Shown here in pieces: positions 27,001 to 33,991 of a stretch of DNA of 64,000 bases (within the stretch, counting starts at the first letter, position 1; each line of letters opens with the position of its first letter). The stretch lies in the NCBI RefSeq assembly GCF_017639855.1, contig NZ_CP072115.1, positions 1,550,001 through 1,614,000 on the forward strand, read 5' to 3'. The position numbers and the translations under genes were made by a program. Source of the stretch: Streptococcus sp. zg-86 (lineage in GTDB: Bacteria > Bacillota > Bacilli > Lactobacillales > Streptococcaceae). The notes below the pieces were generated by a model. The model was not told the DNA's origin, made no database searches, and saw nothing but the letters and a program-made list of their open reading frames with translations.

Positions 27001-27751
27001 CGTCACGAACTACATTGAAGTTAACAAAGTTTTTACGTCCACCACGCTCTACAACAACAGCTGCTTGCGCTTCTGCTTGGTCCTCTGCCAGCTTATAACC
27101 TTGAAGGGCTGGTTGAATCTTCAAATCTGTCTTAGCATCCACTGTTACATGGAATTCTTTTGGTTGATCAATCGGTAACGTTGTCTTTTCAGCAACCGAG
27201 TGGCTGATAGAATACACTTCCTTACCAGACTCTTGATCCGTGTATGCTACTTTATAAAGCGTCGCCGCTACACGTTCTACTTCCGTTGCCTTGGCTACTC
27301 CATCTAACGCTTCCCTTTCTTTCGTTAGGCTGTTTACAGCTTGGTCAATCTCTTCTTGTGTAGCACCTTCTTTTTGTAATAGGTCTTTAGCATGAGATAA
27401 TTCTTTATCATATGCGTTTTTATTTGTCGCATGTAGATATTTTTCTGTCTTTGCTAGATTATCAAATGTTGAAACTTCATCCAGTAACACATTTTTATTC
27501 AATGCAACTTTGTCACTTGCTTTGTCTGTTACAGCTGTATTTGCTGTATCTACAGAATCTTCCTTAGCTACTTCAGCCTTCTTTTCTGGTACTTCTACCA
27601 CGGTATTTTCTGAAGTTGGATTTAGCTCAACTAGTTCTCCAGTCTCCGCATACACCTGAGGTGCAACCAACAGGAATGATCCTAAAAATACAGAACCAAC
27701 TCCAATCTTAAATTTTCGAATCGAAAAACGATCTTTCTTTCTTTTAAACAT
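18011..27751 (-). CDS. giant LPxTG adhesin with CshA-type repeats
   Basis: 3246 aa. A YSIRK-type signal peptide (FSIRKFKIGVGSVFLG) is cleaved near QVYA. A helical FIVAR-like segment (about 90-155) and a non-repetitive adhesive region to about 700 follow. A GEVED domain (about 700-790; WADFNNNGKFDEGE, then SGEVEDFEV) leads into about 17 CshA-type fibril repeats (790-2760). Three DUF5011-like units (TPPTG-SP...VPQGSTPIS) alternating with two Rib-like units come next, then LPNTG (about 3212), a hydrophobic helix and KRKREE. It should be a sortase-anchored fibril resembling CshA of oral streptococci, which binds fibronectin and other bacteria. The start has AGGAGG upstream. Confidence 0.92.
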   Translation of the reverse strand: MFKRKKDRFSIRKFKIGVGSVFLGSFLLVAPQVYAETGELVELNPTSENTVVEVPEKKAEVAKEDSVDTANTAVTDKASDKVALNKNVLLDEVSTFDNLAKTEKYLHATNKNAYDKELSHAKDLLQKEGATQEEIDQAVNSLTKEREALDGVAKATEVERVAATLYKVAYTDQESGKEVYSISHSVAEKTTLPIDQPKEFHVTVDAKTDLKIQPALQGYKLAEDQAEAQAAVVVERGGRKNFVNFNVVRDDQAAAGNNGTEGYTGFRAIPSTPNPDNIEKLYTPASVESAELYRDEAGKDTPELLKNLNWLDWGDSRYTHNLATGDELQIGTYYEKELFPGYTVKVEVVKLKPFNASETFHKRVEGTEDESAYNPDAINSQIGSPTIPKKVLAKAQNGYSNLRQQGVNAGTKPTIGAEGNAGNVGVQFKVTATYNGKKVPANFFVATGEEARGNEAEIFVTDGEPFELLAEIATNPRIRGSYYPATDLKDNGGLKDLLHKGGTQLPEGYKIKYVANINPEKSRVGIESVLDGEKVIYGDGIGTRVAGPNVTVNNNRSVPILVTRNVENIELYIMSRGQQSLMMGVIAFDEGDAPESYGSAPHLITNTAVRPQPFLGTKKADLDYVDPDFEKLDFETDDRSSSADEGVRQLVGAENVHVTSQGRETYSLHRATDTSYTLKFKASSAAGDKEYTGATEGIPSTAYAYAWADFNNNGKFDEGERSELVTVNGELGDYEFTWNNVPQMVDPSVRKIAVRARIANKAEDVAKPTGVAYSGEVEDFEVQVTHPPRGDKEETSGYLGETQMMPIEFRVGGTNPVVETSGNGRVEFTAYGRLDYDLDTDNSIADDAEVKIVSPTGELVDTWTEAGEGTYTVTGKTITFKPEATFTGTAKGVALRVSDKNKVSTGWSAADANASANDDNNPTYRNLTDVNDGSHTLTTPSMDAVYIPHVINNKPKGTPAETEGPQGVAQTTDAKAMFKEYTTDEQNEPTDTVTDKEALNYDSLTLLDATGQKTNTVTVDGQGTYTLANGVITFQPLPSYTGTATPVEVQIADASGDIAKTTYTPTVKPITPTAVESTTSGIQGAKQTSPIVFGDDSQPNSVNFKAGAESAPIDKTTVTLLNAEGQPATTVEVTDSTGKKIGTYTLEGESVVFTPEKDFVGPAPAVKLQAKDKNGTVIETTYTPTVTGVTPVGESKETTGVQGQPQSETPTFKGGDPAVPVEISADNPATFYDPVTKQPITDTTIPAMKDGKQVGTYTIDPKTGKVTFQPNPDFVGTAESVTVQAKDKNGTPAEATYTPTVTAVEPTGTPAESTGKQGQPQEGTPTFEGGDPAVPVEISEKNPAKFIDPVTKQPIDGTELPAMKDGKQVGTYTIDPATGKVIFTPNKDFVGTPDPITVQAKDENGTPATATYTPTVTAVEPKADPSKTSGIQGAEQTSPIVFGDDSQPNSVNFKAGDAVAPIDPKTVQLLDAKGHPAESVEVTDGTGKKVGTYTLRDGSVVFTPEKDFVGEAPAVTLQAKDANGTPVTTTYTPTVKGVTPVGESKETTGVQGQPQSETPTFKGGDPAVPVEISADNPATFYDPVTKQPITDTTIPAMKNGKQVGKYTIDPATGKVTFTPNKEFVGTPDPVTVQAKDANGTPATATYTPTVTAVKPTGTPAESTGKQGQPQEGTPTFTEGDPAVPVNISAENPAKFIDPATGEPTEKTELPAKDKDGKEVGKYTIDPATGKVTFTPNKDFVGTPDPIEVQAKDKNGTPAKAKYTPKVEGVTPIGKDDTSTGKQGQTQEGTPTFEGGDPAVPVKISADNPAKFIDPVTKQPIDGTELPAMQGEKIVGKYTIDPATGKVTFTPNKDFVGTPDPIEVQAKDANGTPATATYTPTVTPVKPTGTPAESTGKQGQPQEGTPTFTEGDPAVPVKISAENPAKFIDPTTGEPTEETEFPAKKDGKEVGKYTIDPATGKVTFTPNKDFVGTPDPIEVQAKDENGTPAKAKYTPTVEGVTPTAEPSATTGIQGAKQTSPIVFDKDDTAKSVNFKDGDPAVKVNPESVTLLDEKGNPAESVTVMKDGKPVGTYTIETGDNGEKTVVFTPEKDFVGPAPAVTLQAKDANGTPVTTTYEPTVTAVKPTGESAVSTGKQGQTQEGTPTFTEGDPAVPVKISAENPAKFIDPTTGEPTEETELPAMKDGKEVGKYTIDPATGKVTFTPNKDFVGTPDPITVEAKDENGTPVEAKYTPTVTPVKPTAEPAESTGKQGEEQEGTPTFTEGDPAVPLSNDPAKLIDPETGKEVTSVTIPGEGTYTVDPSGKVTFTPEKDFVGKGTGVTVKRTDENGTPVEAKYTPTVTPVTPTSEPAESTGKQGEDQEGTPTFKEGDSEVPLSNDPAKLINPETGKEVTSVTIPGEGTYTVDPSGKVTFTPEKGFVGKGTGVTVKRTDENGTPVEAKYTPTVTPVTPTGDNDSSTGKQGEEQEGTPTFKNGDGTPLVPDASNPAMLIDPKTGKEVTSVTVPGEGTYTVDPSGKVTFTPEKDFTGTGTGVTVKRTDENGTPVEAKYTPTVTPVKPTAEPAESTGKQGEEQEGTPTFKEGDSEVPLSNDPAMLIDPETGKEVTSVTIPGEGTYTVDPSGKVTFTPEKGFVGKGTGVTVKRTDENGTPVEAKYTPTVTPVTPTGDNDSSTGKQGEEQEGTPTFKNGDGTPLVPDASNPAMLIDPKTGKEVTSVTVPGEGTYTVDPSGKVTFTPEKDFTGTGTGVTVVAKDKNGTPAKGVYTPEVIPNTPPTGVSPTVVVPQGSTPISEEDLIASVTPNDKEDGTDVTVTVKDNPVDYNVPGVYEVTFVVTDKGGLTTEVKKTVVVTPKPETPEVPTTPIVVEQDTPITPEDVAKNVKLPEGAKVKTVGKIPTTEIPGVKPSVTVTVELPNGDVVDVEVPVFVTPKEEEPNTPPTGTSPTVTVPQGSTPISDKDLIASVIPNDKEDGTDVTVTIKDNPVDYNVPGEYEVTFLVIDKGGLTTEVKKKVIVTPKVPTTPIVVTQDTLITPEDVSKNVKLPDGTVITEIGKIPTTETPGKKSSVAVTVKLPNGELLIVEVPVTVTPIPVVSIPPVVSNTPPTGTSPLVTLPQGSTPISDKDLIASVIPNDKEDGKDVVVTIKNNPVDYNVPGVYEVTFLVTDKGGLTTEVKKTIVIAPKPVTSVPETPVAPEVPVAPEVPVKKVTPSPVMDHPKQALPNTGDSSDQTGALYGAAALGLAGLVLLGKRKREE
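19470..25380 (-). repeat. about 17 CshA-type repeats
   Basis: Three unit types can be told apart. A GIQGA-type (~110 aa, DDSQPNSVNF) occurs three times. A GKQGQ/GVQGQ-type (~115 aa, GDPAVPV-ISA) occurs about seven times, and a shorter GKQGE-type (~95 aa, EVTSV-IPGEGTYTVDP) occurs five times near the C-terminus. Two consecutive GKQGE pairs (about 19500-20100 and 20170-20720) are close copies, which suggests a recent two-unit duplication. Two diverged units precede these types. Confidence 0.8.
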
Positions 27752-28217
27752 CTCTTCCTCCTAATATATTTAGACCAAGCAAGAGCTTTAATCTATTTTG
27801 TTTGATGTTATATTTTGCCTTATCAGGGCAATTACCGATTGTCAACTCCCCCTAAATGTTTAAAAATATCAGACATGAAATTTATTTAAGTCCTTTGTAT
27901 ATCTAAGTTCTTTACTTTCTCAAAAAGTAGGCTTTTTGGGAAAAATATGCTACAATGTGGGGTAGGATTGATTAAATTTAAAAATTTCTTGGTTTATCAA
28001 GGTTCTTGATTGAAAATTTATATCATGAACGTTTTCCTTTTTTCTTGTGAATTGTATAAATTTTTGTGTTTCAAAAATCCTAATATTTGAAATAGTTTTT
28101 TTAACAAAAATGAGGCTGGACCAAAAGTCCTAGCAACATAAAGAGTCTGGGCAAAAACTAGCCAATAATAAAAAAAGACAGATAGTGTCAAGCCGATTTT
28201 GATTAAGTCTCGCTGAA
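27752..28217. other. upstream region of adhesin 2
   Basis: The AGGAGG site of adhesin 2 is at its edge. A plus-strand TACAAT hexamer with TG two bases upstream is visible near 27950 but leads to no gene. A fragment resembling family 3 elements (GAGGCTGGACCAAAAGTCC, about 28110-28130) is present. A hairpin (ACAGATAGT 28178-28186, ACTATCTGT 28217-28225, then TTTTTTCTTTT) abuts the end of the IS remnant. Confidence 0.5.
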
Positions 28218-28560
28218 CTATCTGTTTTTTCTTTTGTTTCCATTATCACGGACTAATTTCATAGCCAATTTCGCTAAATTCATGCTCATTAGGAGAAATC
28301 CTATTTCTGTTTCAACCACTTTTTGCACTCTGACAGGCAATCTGCGCACGCCAAAAACACCTTTCATCCTACCAAATACAAGTTTGACATCTACCTTACG
28401 TTTGACATACATGCGGCTCCCTCTTCACTTGTCAATCCGTCTTTGACAAGATACTTGAAATAGGTCCACATTGGATTGTAGTGAATTTGTTTGAGATTTC
28501 CTTTTTCCATCCGTGCTAACTGCTCTAATTCCTCACTAGCTTGTACAGGATTCGCTTCAT
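28218..28560 (-). pseudogene. transposase C-terminal remnant (IS1182-like)
   Basis: The intact-looking last part reads MYVKRKVDVKLVFGRMKGVF and then VETEIGFLLMSMNLAKLA, typical of the DDE transposase C-terminus with the catalytic glutamate region (KRKVDVE-x-VFG). Here that acidic position reads Lys. Upstream, in another frame, MWTYFKYLVKDGLTSEEGAA is the expected preceding segment, so there is a frameshift near 28408. The rest of the transposase is missing. The family name is tentative. Confidence 0.6.
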
Positions 28561-28672
28561 ATATCTTAAAATCTCGTGGTCAATCCTTCGTAAATCATTC
28601 TTAACAGAAACTCTCAGAAATGCTGATATAGCGGTATTATTAAGAGTTTTTATTTCTCAAGTAAAAGAAAAA

Positions 28673-28714
28673 AGCTTGAAGAAAATTGTCCAAGATGGAC
28701 TTTTTCTTCAAGCT
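28673..28714. terminator. 13-bp perfect inverted repeat
   Basis: AGCTTGAAGAAAA (28673-28685) and TTTTCTTCAAGCT (28702-28714) could form a terminator-like or IS-end hairpin. There is no clear gene on either side for it to serve. Confidence 0.45.
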
Positions 28715-28722
28715 GAAACAGC

Positions 28723-28935
28723 CCACTAGACTTGACTCGATTGCGTATTTCGTGGCTCATAAAAAGAGGACCTTTGGACCTCTTTTTCACTTTATAATCT
28801 TCAGCTCGTGAACCAATAATCCACTGGGCTTAACTCGCTCTCTTATTTCCTAGCTCATGAAAAAACAGCCCACTGGACTTAACTCGCTCTCTTATTTCCT
28901 AGCTCGTGAAAAAACAGCCCACTGGGCTGTTTTTT
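28723..28935. repeat. 49-bp tandem repeat of the ptsI terminator region
   Basis: The motif CCACTGG recurs at 28821, 28870 and 28919, exactly 49 bp apart. The units contain TTAACTCGCTCTCTTATTTC and GCTCRTGAAAAAACAGCC. A degenerate copy (CCACTAG) lies 98 bp, two periods, earlier at 28723. The last unit forms the functional ptsI terminator. Confidence 0.8.
28909..28935 (-). terminator. ptsHI terminator
   Basis: AAAAAACAGCCC, a 3-nt loop and GGGCTGTTTTTT form a perfect 12-bp stem with flanking T/A runs, touching the ptsI stop codon. Confidence 0.85.
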
Positions 28936-30668
28936 TAATCAAAATTTACGTATTCTTTTTGCAAAGCTAGGACTTCTTCTGCTGTTGCGCATTCTGTCAA
29001 TGCACGGTTTGCATATTCTTGCATTTTCGCAGTATCCAATTGTTTCATCAAGCTACGTGTACGAAGGACGGAAGTTGCACTCATTGAGAACTCATCCAAG
29101 CCCATACCTACAAGAAGCGGTACTGCTTGTTGGTCTCCCGCCATTTCTCCACACATACCAGCCCATTTGCCTTCTGCATGTGCTGCTTTGATTACATTGT
29201 TAATCAAACGAAGGATTGATGGGTTGTATGGTTGATACAAGTATGAAACTTGCTCGTTCATACGGTCAGCAGCCATTGTGTATTGAATCAGATCATTTGT
29301 ACCAATTGAGAAGAAATCAACTTCTTTAGCGAATTGATCTGCTAGCATTGCTGCTGCTGGAATTTCAATCATGATTCCCACTTGAATGTCATCCGCAACT
29401 GGAATACCTTCTGCAAGCAATTTTGCTTTTTCTTCTTCATAGATTGCTTTTGCTGCACGGAATTCTGTAATCAGGGCTACCATTGGGAACATAATCCGCA
29501 ATTGACCATGAACAGACGAACGAAGAAGAGCACGTAATTGTGTGCGGAACATTTGATTTCCAGTTTCAGAAATCGAAATACGAAGGGCACGGAAACCAAG
29601 GAATGGGTTCATTTCATGCGGAAGATCGAAATAAGGAAGTTCCTTATCTCCACCAATATCCATTGTACGAACGACAACTGGTTTGCCATTCATTCCCTCA
29701 AGAACTGCCTTGTACGCTTCATACTGCTCATCTTCTGTTGGGAAGTCTTGTGAATCCATGTAAAGGAACTCTGTACGGTAGAGGCCAACGGCTTCTGCAC
29801 CGTTGTCATTCACACCTTCAACGTCTTTTGGTGTACCGATGTTGGCAGCAAGCTCAAAATGCTTCCCATCAGCTGTTACTGTTTGAGCATCTTTCAATAA
29901 GGCCCATTCTGCCTTTTGCTTAGCATAGGCTTCACCAGCTTCTTTGAAAGTAGCGATTTGTTCTTCTGACGGGTTGATAATCACTTCACCAGTAATACCA
30001 TTTACCGCAAGAATATCACCATCTTTCACAATTTCAGTGATGTTATTTGTACCAAGAACAGCTGCAATTTCAAGTGTACGCGCCATAATCGCTGAGTGGC
30101 TTGTACGACCACCAATATTGGTAACAAACGCTTTTACAAAGTTTTTATCTAATTGTGCTGTATCAGAAGGTGTCAAGTCATGTGCAATAACGATTGACTC
30201 TTCTGCAATTGCTGCAGGGTTCGGCAAACGAACACCCAACAAATGAGCCAAGACACGTTTTGTGACATCGCGAATATCTGCTGCACGCTCTTGCATGTAT
30301 GGATTATCGTCCATGCCTTCAAAAATAGCAATGAACATATCGGTAACTTCTGCTAATCCACTTTCAGCATTTACCTTTTTCGCACGAATCGTTTCTTTAA
30401 TCTGACCGACCATCTCTGGGTCAGCAAGAACCATCAAATGGGCATCAAAAACGGCTGCCGCTTCTTCACCAAGGCTTGCTACTGCGTTCTCTCTAATAAC
30501 AGAAAGCTCGTTTTGTGACGCTTCTAAAGCAGCATCCAAACGAGCTTCTTCTGCATCTGTATCTGTAACTGTAACAGTTTCAAATGACAAATCTGGTTGA
30601 ACGAGTAGGTATGCCTTCGCAACCGCAACACCATCAGATGCTGCAATTCCTTTAAGCATTTCTGTCAT
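28935..30668 (-). CDS. ptsI: PTS enzyme I
   Basis: 577 aa. Phosphoenolpyruvate-protein phosphotransferase, the first enzyme of the sugar PTS: it takes phosphate from PEP and passes it to HPr. The phospho-histidine motif GGRTSHSAIMAR (about residue 190) and the PEP-binding barrel motifs FRTEFLYMD-like (GLYRTEFLYM), FLGFRALRIS and SIGTNDLIQY are all present. The length is normal. The start MTEMLKG lies 4 nt after the ptsH stop and is preferred over an upstream in-frame start inside ptsH. The pair forms the usual ptsHI operon with one promoter at 31.0 kb. It is cytosolic and essential for PTS sugar uptake and catabolite control. Confidence 0.97.
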   Translation of the reverse strand: MTEMLKGIAASDGVAVAKAYLLVQPDLSFETVTVTDTDAEEARLDAALEASQNELSVIRENAVASLGEEAAAVFDAHLMVLADPEMVGQIKETIRAKKVNAESGLAEVTDMFIAIFEGMDDNPYMQERAADIRDVTKRVLAHLLGVRLPNPAAIAEESIVIAHDLTPSDTAQLDKNFVKAFVTNIGGRTSHSAIMARTLEIAAVLGTNNITEIVKDGDILAVNGITGEVIINPSEEQIATFKEAGEAYAKQKAEWALLKDAQTVTADGKHFELAANIGTPKDVEGVNDNGAEAVGLYRTEFLYMDSQDFPTEDEQYEAYKAVLEGMNGKPVVVRTMDIGGDKELPYFDLPHEMNPFLGFRALRISISETGNQMFRTQLRALLRSSVHGQLRIMFPMVALITEFRAAKAIYEEEKAKLLAEGIPVADDIQVGIMIEIPAAAMLADQFAKEVDFFSIGTNDLIQYTMAADRMNEQVSYLYQPYNPSILRLINNVIKAAHAEGKWAGMCGEMAGDQQAVPLLVGMGLDEFSMSATSVLRTRSLMKQLDTAKMQEYANRALTECATAEEVLALQKEYVNFD

Positions 30669-30672
30669 ACTC

Positions 30673-30936
30673 TTATGCCAAACCTTCCTTGTCCATTGTT
30701 TCAGTGATTGCTGCGATTGCATCGTCAGCATCAGCACCTTCAGCTGTGATTGTCACATCAGCACCTTGACCAACACCAAGACTCATCACACCCATGATAG
30801 ATTTAAGGTTTACTGATTTGTCTTTGTAGTTCAAAGTGATATCTGAAGCGAATTTGCTAGCTGTTTGCACGAGCAATGTTGCTGGGCGTGCGTGGATACC
30901 TGTTTCTGCCACAATGTGGAAATCTTTTGAAGCCAT
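30673..30936 (-). CDS. ptsH: phosphocarrier protein HPr
   Basis: 87 aa, normal HPr length. His15 in TGIHARPA accepts phosphate from enzyme I. Ser46 in NLKSIMGVMSL is the HPr-kinase site that makes HPr the CcpA cofactor in low-GC Gram-positives. A strong ribosome site (AAAGGAG) precedes the ATG. It heads the ptsHI operon. Confidence 0.97.
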   Translation of the reverse strand: MASKDFHIVAETGIHARPATLLVQTASKFASDITLNYKDKSVNLKSIMGVMSLGVGQGADVTITAEGADADDAIAAITETMDKEGLA

Positions 30937-30998
30937 AGTTGGATTCTCCTTTATTTTTTCAATATTGAAGGTTATTTGTGATAACCCTTACAAAGCAC

Positions 30999-31027
30999 AT
31001 TATATCATTTATTGAAATCATTTTCAA
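30999..31027 (-). promoter_or_regulatory. ptsHI promoter
   Basis: On the minus strand TTGAAA (31022-31027), 17 bp and TATAAT (30999-31004), with TG two bases before the -10. This fits strong constitutive expression. The leader then has a small hairpin (GGTTAT / ATAACC). Confidence 0.8.
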
Positions 31028-31158
31028 GAATTTTTTATCTTTCTTTCAAAAATCCTCCCCTAGCAAAAGCAAGGAAAATCAATCATATCCGTGCAAAAAA
31101 ATGAAAATATACTGTAAGAATGAGGAAAAGCCTCTCAAACCGCATTAGAACAATAATT

Positions 31159-31206
31159 ACACTACATCTTGTGTCCTCTTGTCAAGTAGAGCACAAGATT
31201 TAGTTT
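31159..31206 (+). promoter_or_regulatory. two NrdR-like boxes
   Basis: ACACTACATCTTGTGT (31159-31174) is a 16-bp imperfect palindrome. GCACAAGATTTAGTTT (31191-31206) matches its reverse complement at 13 of 16 positions. The boxes start 32 bp apart, about three helical turns, just upstream of the -35. This fits NrdR, the ATP-cone repressor of ribonucleotide reductase operons. Confidence 0.7.
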
Positions 31207-31212
31207 TCTCAG

Positions 31213-31241
31213 TTGACAATTTTGGTATTTCATTGTATCCT
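31213..31241 (+). promoter_or_regulatory. nrdHE promoter
   Basis: TTGACA (31213-31218), a 17-bp spacer and TATCCT (31236-31241). It lies just downstream of the second NrdR-like box and about 30 bp before nrdH. Confidence 0.75.
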
Positions 31242-31270
31242 ATATGGGTGATTAAAAAAAGGAGAAATGT

Positions 31271-31495
31271 ATGATTACTGTTTACTCAAAAAATGATTGT
31301 GTACAATGCAAGATGACAAAGCGATTCTTGGATCAGCACAAGGTTCCATTTAACGAAATCAATCTCGATGAACAACCTGAATTTATCGAACATGTGAAAA
31401 GTCTCGGATTTTCTGCTGCCCCTGTCATTGAAACTGAAACGGAAAGTTTTTCTGGTTTCCAACCCGGAAAATTAAAAAATCTTGTTTCAGCCTAA
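31271..31495 (+). CDS. nrdH: NrdH glutaredoxin-like protein
   Basis: 74 aa, the thioredoxin-fold electron donor of class Ib ribonucleotide reductase. The redox motif C10-V-Q-C13 follows the first strand (VYSKNDCVQCK). The C-terminal WSGFRP-like segment, here FSGFQPGKL, and the cis-proline (AAPV) are present. AAAGGAGAAATGT precedes the start. nrdE begins 33 nt downstream. Confidence 0.95.
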   Translation: MITVYSKNDCVQCKMTKRFLDQHKVPFNEINLDEQPEFIEHVKSLGFSAAPVIETETESFSGFQPGKLKNLVSA

Positions 31496-31528
31496 TATCC
31501 AATACAAATAGATAGAAAGAGTTACGAT

Positions 31529-33688
31529 ATGAGTTTGAAAGACTTAGGAGATGTTTCCTACTTCCGTCTAAACAATGAAATCAACCGTCCAGTCAATGGG
31601 CAAATTCCACTTCACAAAGACCAAGAAGCTCTCAAGGCCTTTTTCAAGGAAAATGTACTCCCAAATACCAAATCATTTGTGAGCATTACAGAAAAAATTC
31701 AATACTTATTAGAAGAAAATTACTTGGAACAAGCCTTTTTAGAACAATATAGTCCTGCTTTTATTGAGAAATTAGCTCAGTTCTTACGAGATCAGAACTT
31801 CCGCTTCAAATCGTTCATGGCAGCCTATAAATTCTATAATCAATATGCTCTCAAAACCAATGACGGCGCCTATTATTTAGAAAGTATGGAAGACCGCGTT
31901 CTCTTTAACGCCCTATACTTCGCTGAAGGTGATGAAGAGCTTGCCATGAATTTGGCCAATGAGATGATTCACCTCCGCTATCAACCAGCAACACCAAGCT
32001 TCTTGAACGCTGGACGTGCTCGCCGTGGTGAATTGGTCTCTTGTTTCTTGATTCAAGTAACAGACGATATGAATTCAATCGGACGCTCCATTAACTCAGC
32101 ACTCCAACTCTCTCGTATCGGTGGTGGCGTTGGAATTTCCCTCAGCAATCTGCGTGAAGCAGGAGCTCCTATCAAGGGCTACGAAGGTGCTGCATCAGGA
32201 GTTGTTCCTGTTATGAAACTCTTTGAAGATAGCTTCTCTTACTCTAATCAATTAGGACAACGTCAGGGAGCTGGAGTCGTCTACCTCGATGTCTTCCACC
32301 CAGATATTATTGCCTTTCTTTCTACTAAGAAAGAAAATGCGGATGAAAAAGTTCGCGTTAAAACCCTATCTCTTGGAATTACCATTCCAGATAAATTCTA
32401 CGAATTAGCACGTAAGAACGAGGACATGTACCTCTTTAGTCCCTACTCTATCGAGCGTGAATATGGTATTCCATATAGCTACATTGATATTACTGAAAAA
32501 TATGATGAATTAGTTGCTAATCCAAAGATTCGCAAAACCAAGATTAAAGCACGCGATTTGGAAACAGAGATTTCAAAACTCCAGCAAGAATCTGGCTATC
32601 CTTATGTTATTAACATTGATACGGCTAACCGCAGCAATCCTGTTGACGGCAAAATCATCATGTCCAACCTTTGCTCAGAGATTCTCCAAGTTCAGGCTCC
32701 AAGTGAATTGAATGATTCACAAGAGTACCTCAAAATGGGAACAGATGTGTCATGTAATCTGGGATCAACCAACATTGTCAACCTCATGAAATCACCTGAC
32801 TTTGGTCGTTCTGTCCGTACCATGACCCGTGCTCTAACCTATGTAACAGACCACTCTCATATTTCAGCTGTACCGTCTATCGAACACGGAAATAGCCAAG
32901 CTCATTCAATCGGACTTGGTGCAATGGGACTACATAGCTTCCTTGCCCAAAACTTGATTGATTATGGATCAGCTGAAGCAGTTGAATTTACCAATATCTA
33001 CTTCATGCTCCTCAACTACTGGACATTGGTCGAGTCAAACAACATTGCCCGTGAACGCAAGACCACCTTCCACAACTTTGACAAGTCAAAATACGCAAAT
33101 GGATCTTACTTCGATAAATACATCACTGGTGACTACCAACCCCATTCTTCTCGAGTCAAAGAACTCTTTGAAGGCATCTTTATCCCAAGTGGAGAGGATT
33201 GGGCAGCGCTTCGTGACAAGGTACAAGCAGACGGCCTCTACCATCAAAACCGCCTAGCAGTTGCTCCAAACGGATCAATCAGCTATATCAATGATGTTTC
33301 TGCTTCGATTCACCCAATTACCCAGCGAATTGAAGAGCGCCAAGAAAAGAAAATCGGTAAAATCTACTATCCAGCAGCAGGTCTTGCAACAGAAACGATT
33401 CCATTCTACAAGTCAGCTTATGATATGGATATGAGAAAAGTTATCGATGTCTATGCTGCTGCTACCGAGCATGTCGATCAAGGACTATCACTAACCCTCT
33501 TTATGCGCAGTGACATTCCACAAGGTATCTACGAGTGGAAGACAGAAAACAAACAAACCACACGTGACCTTTCAATCTTGCGCAACTATGCCTTTAACAA
33601 GGGTGTGAAATCCATCTACTACGTCCGCACCTTTACAGATGACGGTGAAGAAGTTGGCGCAAACCAATGTGAAAGCTGTGTGATTTAA
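31529..33688 (+). CDS. nrdE: class Ib ribonucleotide reductase, large subunit
   Basis: 719 aa. It reduces ribonucleoside diphosphates to deoxyribonucleotides. The N-terminal NrdE-specific region is followed by the substrate-site cysteine in LVSCFLIQV and the central SNLCSEI motif. The finger region and the C-terminal redox pair CESC (NQCESCVI) are also present. There is no ATP-cone, as expected for class Ib. It shares the NrdR-controlled transcript with nrdH. nrdF follows after a 300-bp gap with its own promoter; there is no nrdI in this window. Confidence 0.96.
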   Translation: MSLKDLGDVSYFRLNNEINRPVNGQIPLHKDQEALKAFFKENVLPNTKSFVSITEKIQYLLEENYLEQAFLEQYSPAFIEKLAQFLRDQNFRFKSFMAAYKFYNQYALKTNDGAYYLESMEDRVLFNALYFAEGDEELAMNLANEMIHLRYQPATPSFLNAGRARRGELVSCFLIQVTDDMNSIGRSINSALQLSRIGGGVGISLSNLREAGAPIKGYEGAASGVVPVMKLFEDSFSYSNQLGQRQGAGVVYLDVFHPDIIAFLSTKKENADEKVRVKTLSLGITIPDKFYELARKNEDMYLFSPYSIEREYGIPYSYIDITEKYDELVANPKIRKTKIKARDLETEISKLQQESGYPYVINIDTANRSNPVDGKIIMSNLCSEILQVQAPSELNDSQEYLKMGTDVSCNLGSTNIVNLMKSPDFGRSVRTMTRALTYVTDHSHISAVPSIEHGNSQAHSIGLGAMGLHSFLAQNLIDYGSAEAVEFTNIYFMLLNYWTLVESNNIARERKTTFHNFDKSKYANGSYFDKYITGDYQPHSSRVKELFEGIFIPSGEDWAALRDKVQADGLYHQNRLAVAPNGSISYINDVSASIHPITQRIEERQEKKIGKIYYPAAGLATETIPFYKSAYDMDMRKVIDVYAAATEHVDQGLSLTLFMRSDIPQGIYEWKTENKQTTRDLSILRNYAFNKGVKSIYYVRTFTDDGEEVGANQCESCVI

Positions 33689-33991
33689 GAAGCTGTGTTT
33701 ATAAGCGAAGTTATTCTAATTAGGAGCTTATGTTACGATAATCAAGGCACTTTTTTGAAGGAATACTGACTGTATTTCGAAAAAAAGCAACGATGAGTAG
33801 TGAAAAATAAGCCCTGAATAGAGTTGCCTGTGAATACAGGTTCTAAGATAAATAGAACGGAGTGTGGACAAGATTTCATGGAAATCACGATGAAGCCCAC
33901 TCCCTCTCTTTTTGCATAAATCTCTATCCTTTAGACCACTCGCTAAAAATATGGTATAATGGTCTGAATACTGTAATAGAAAGTGATACTT
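33689..33991 (+). promoter_or_regulatory. nrdE-nrdF intergenic region with nrdF promoter
   Basis: A degraded family 3-like fragment (GGAGTGTGGAC to GCCCACTCCCTC, about 33858-33906) occupies the middle. The nrdF promoter is TTAGAC (33931-33936), 18 bp and TATAAT (33955-33960), the -10 preceded by TG. No NrdR box as clear as those at nrdH is visible here. Confidence 0.65.

Noticed and set aside
27930..28110. Small RNA gene from a plus-strand TACAAT hexamer
   Set aside because: The -35 is poor and no clear terminator or structure defines an end, so there is not enough to call it.
28541..28729. 62-codon plus-strand frame before the ptsI terminator repeats
   Set aside because: It spans the 13-bp inverted repeat and intergenic repeat DNA, with no ribosome site or recognisable domain.
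28723..28935. CRISPR-like 49-bp periodicity
   Set aside because: The whole unit is repeated, including what would be the spacer, and it contains the ptsI terminator.
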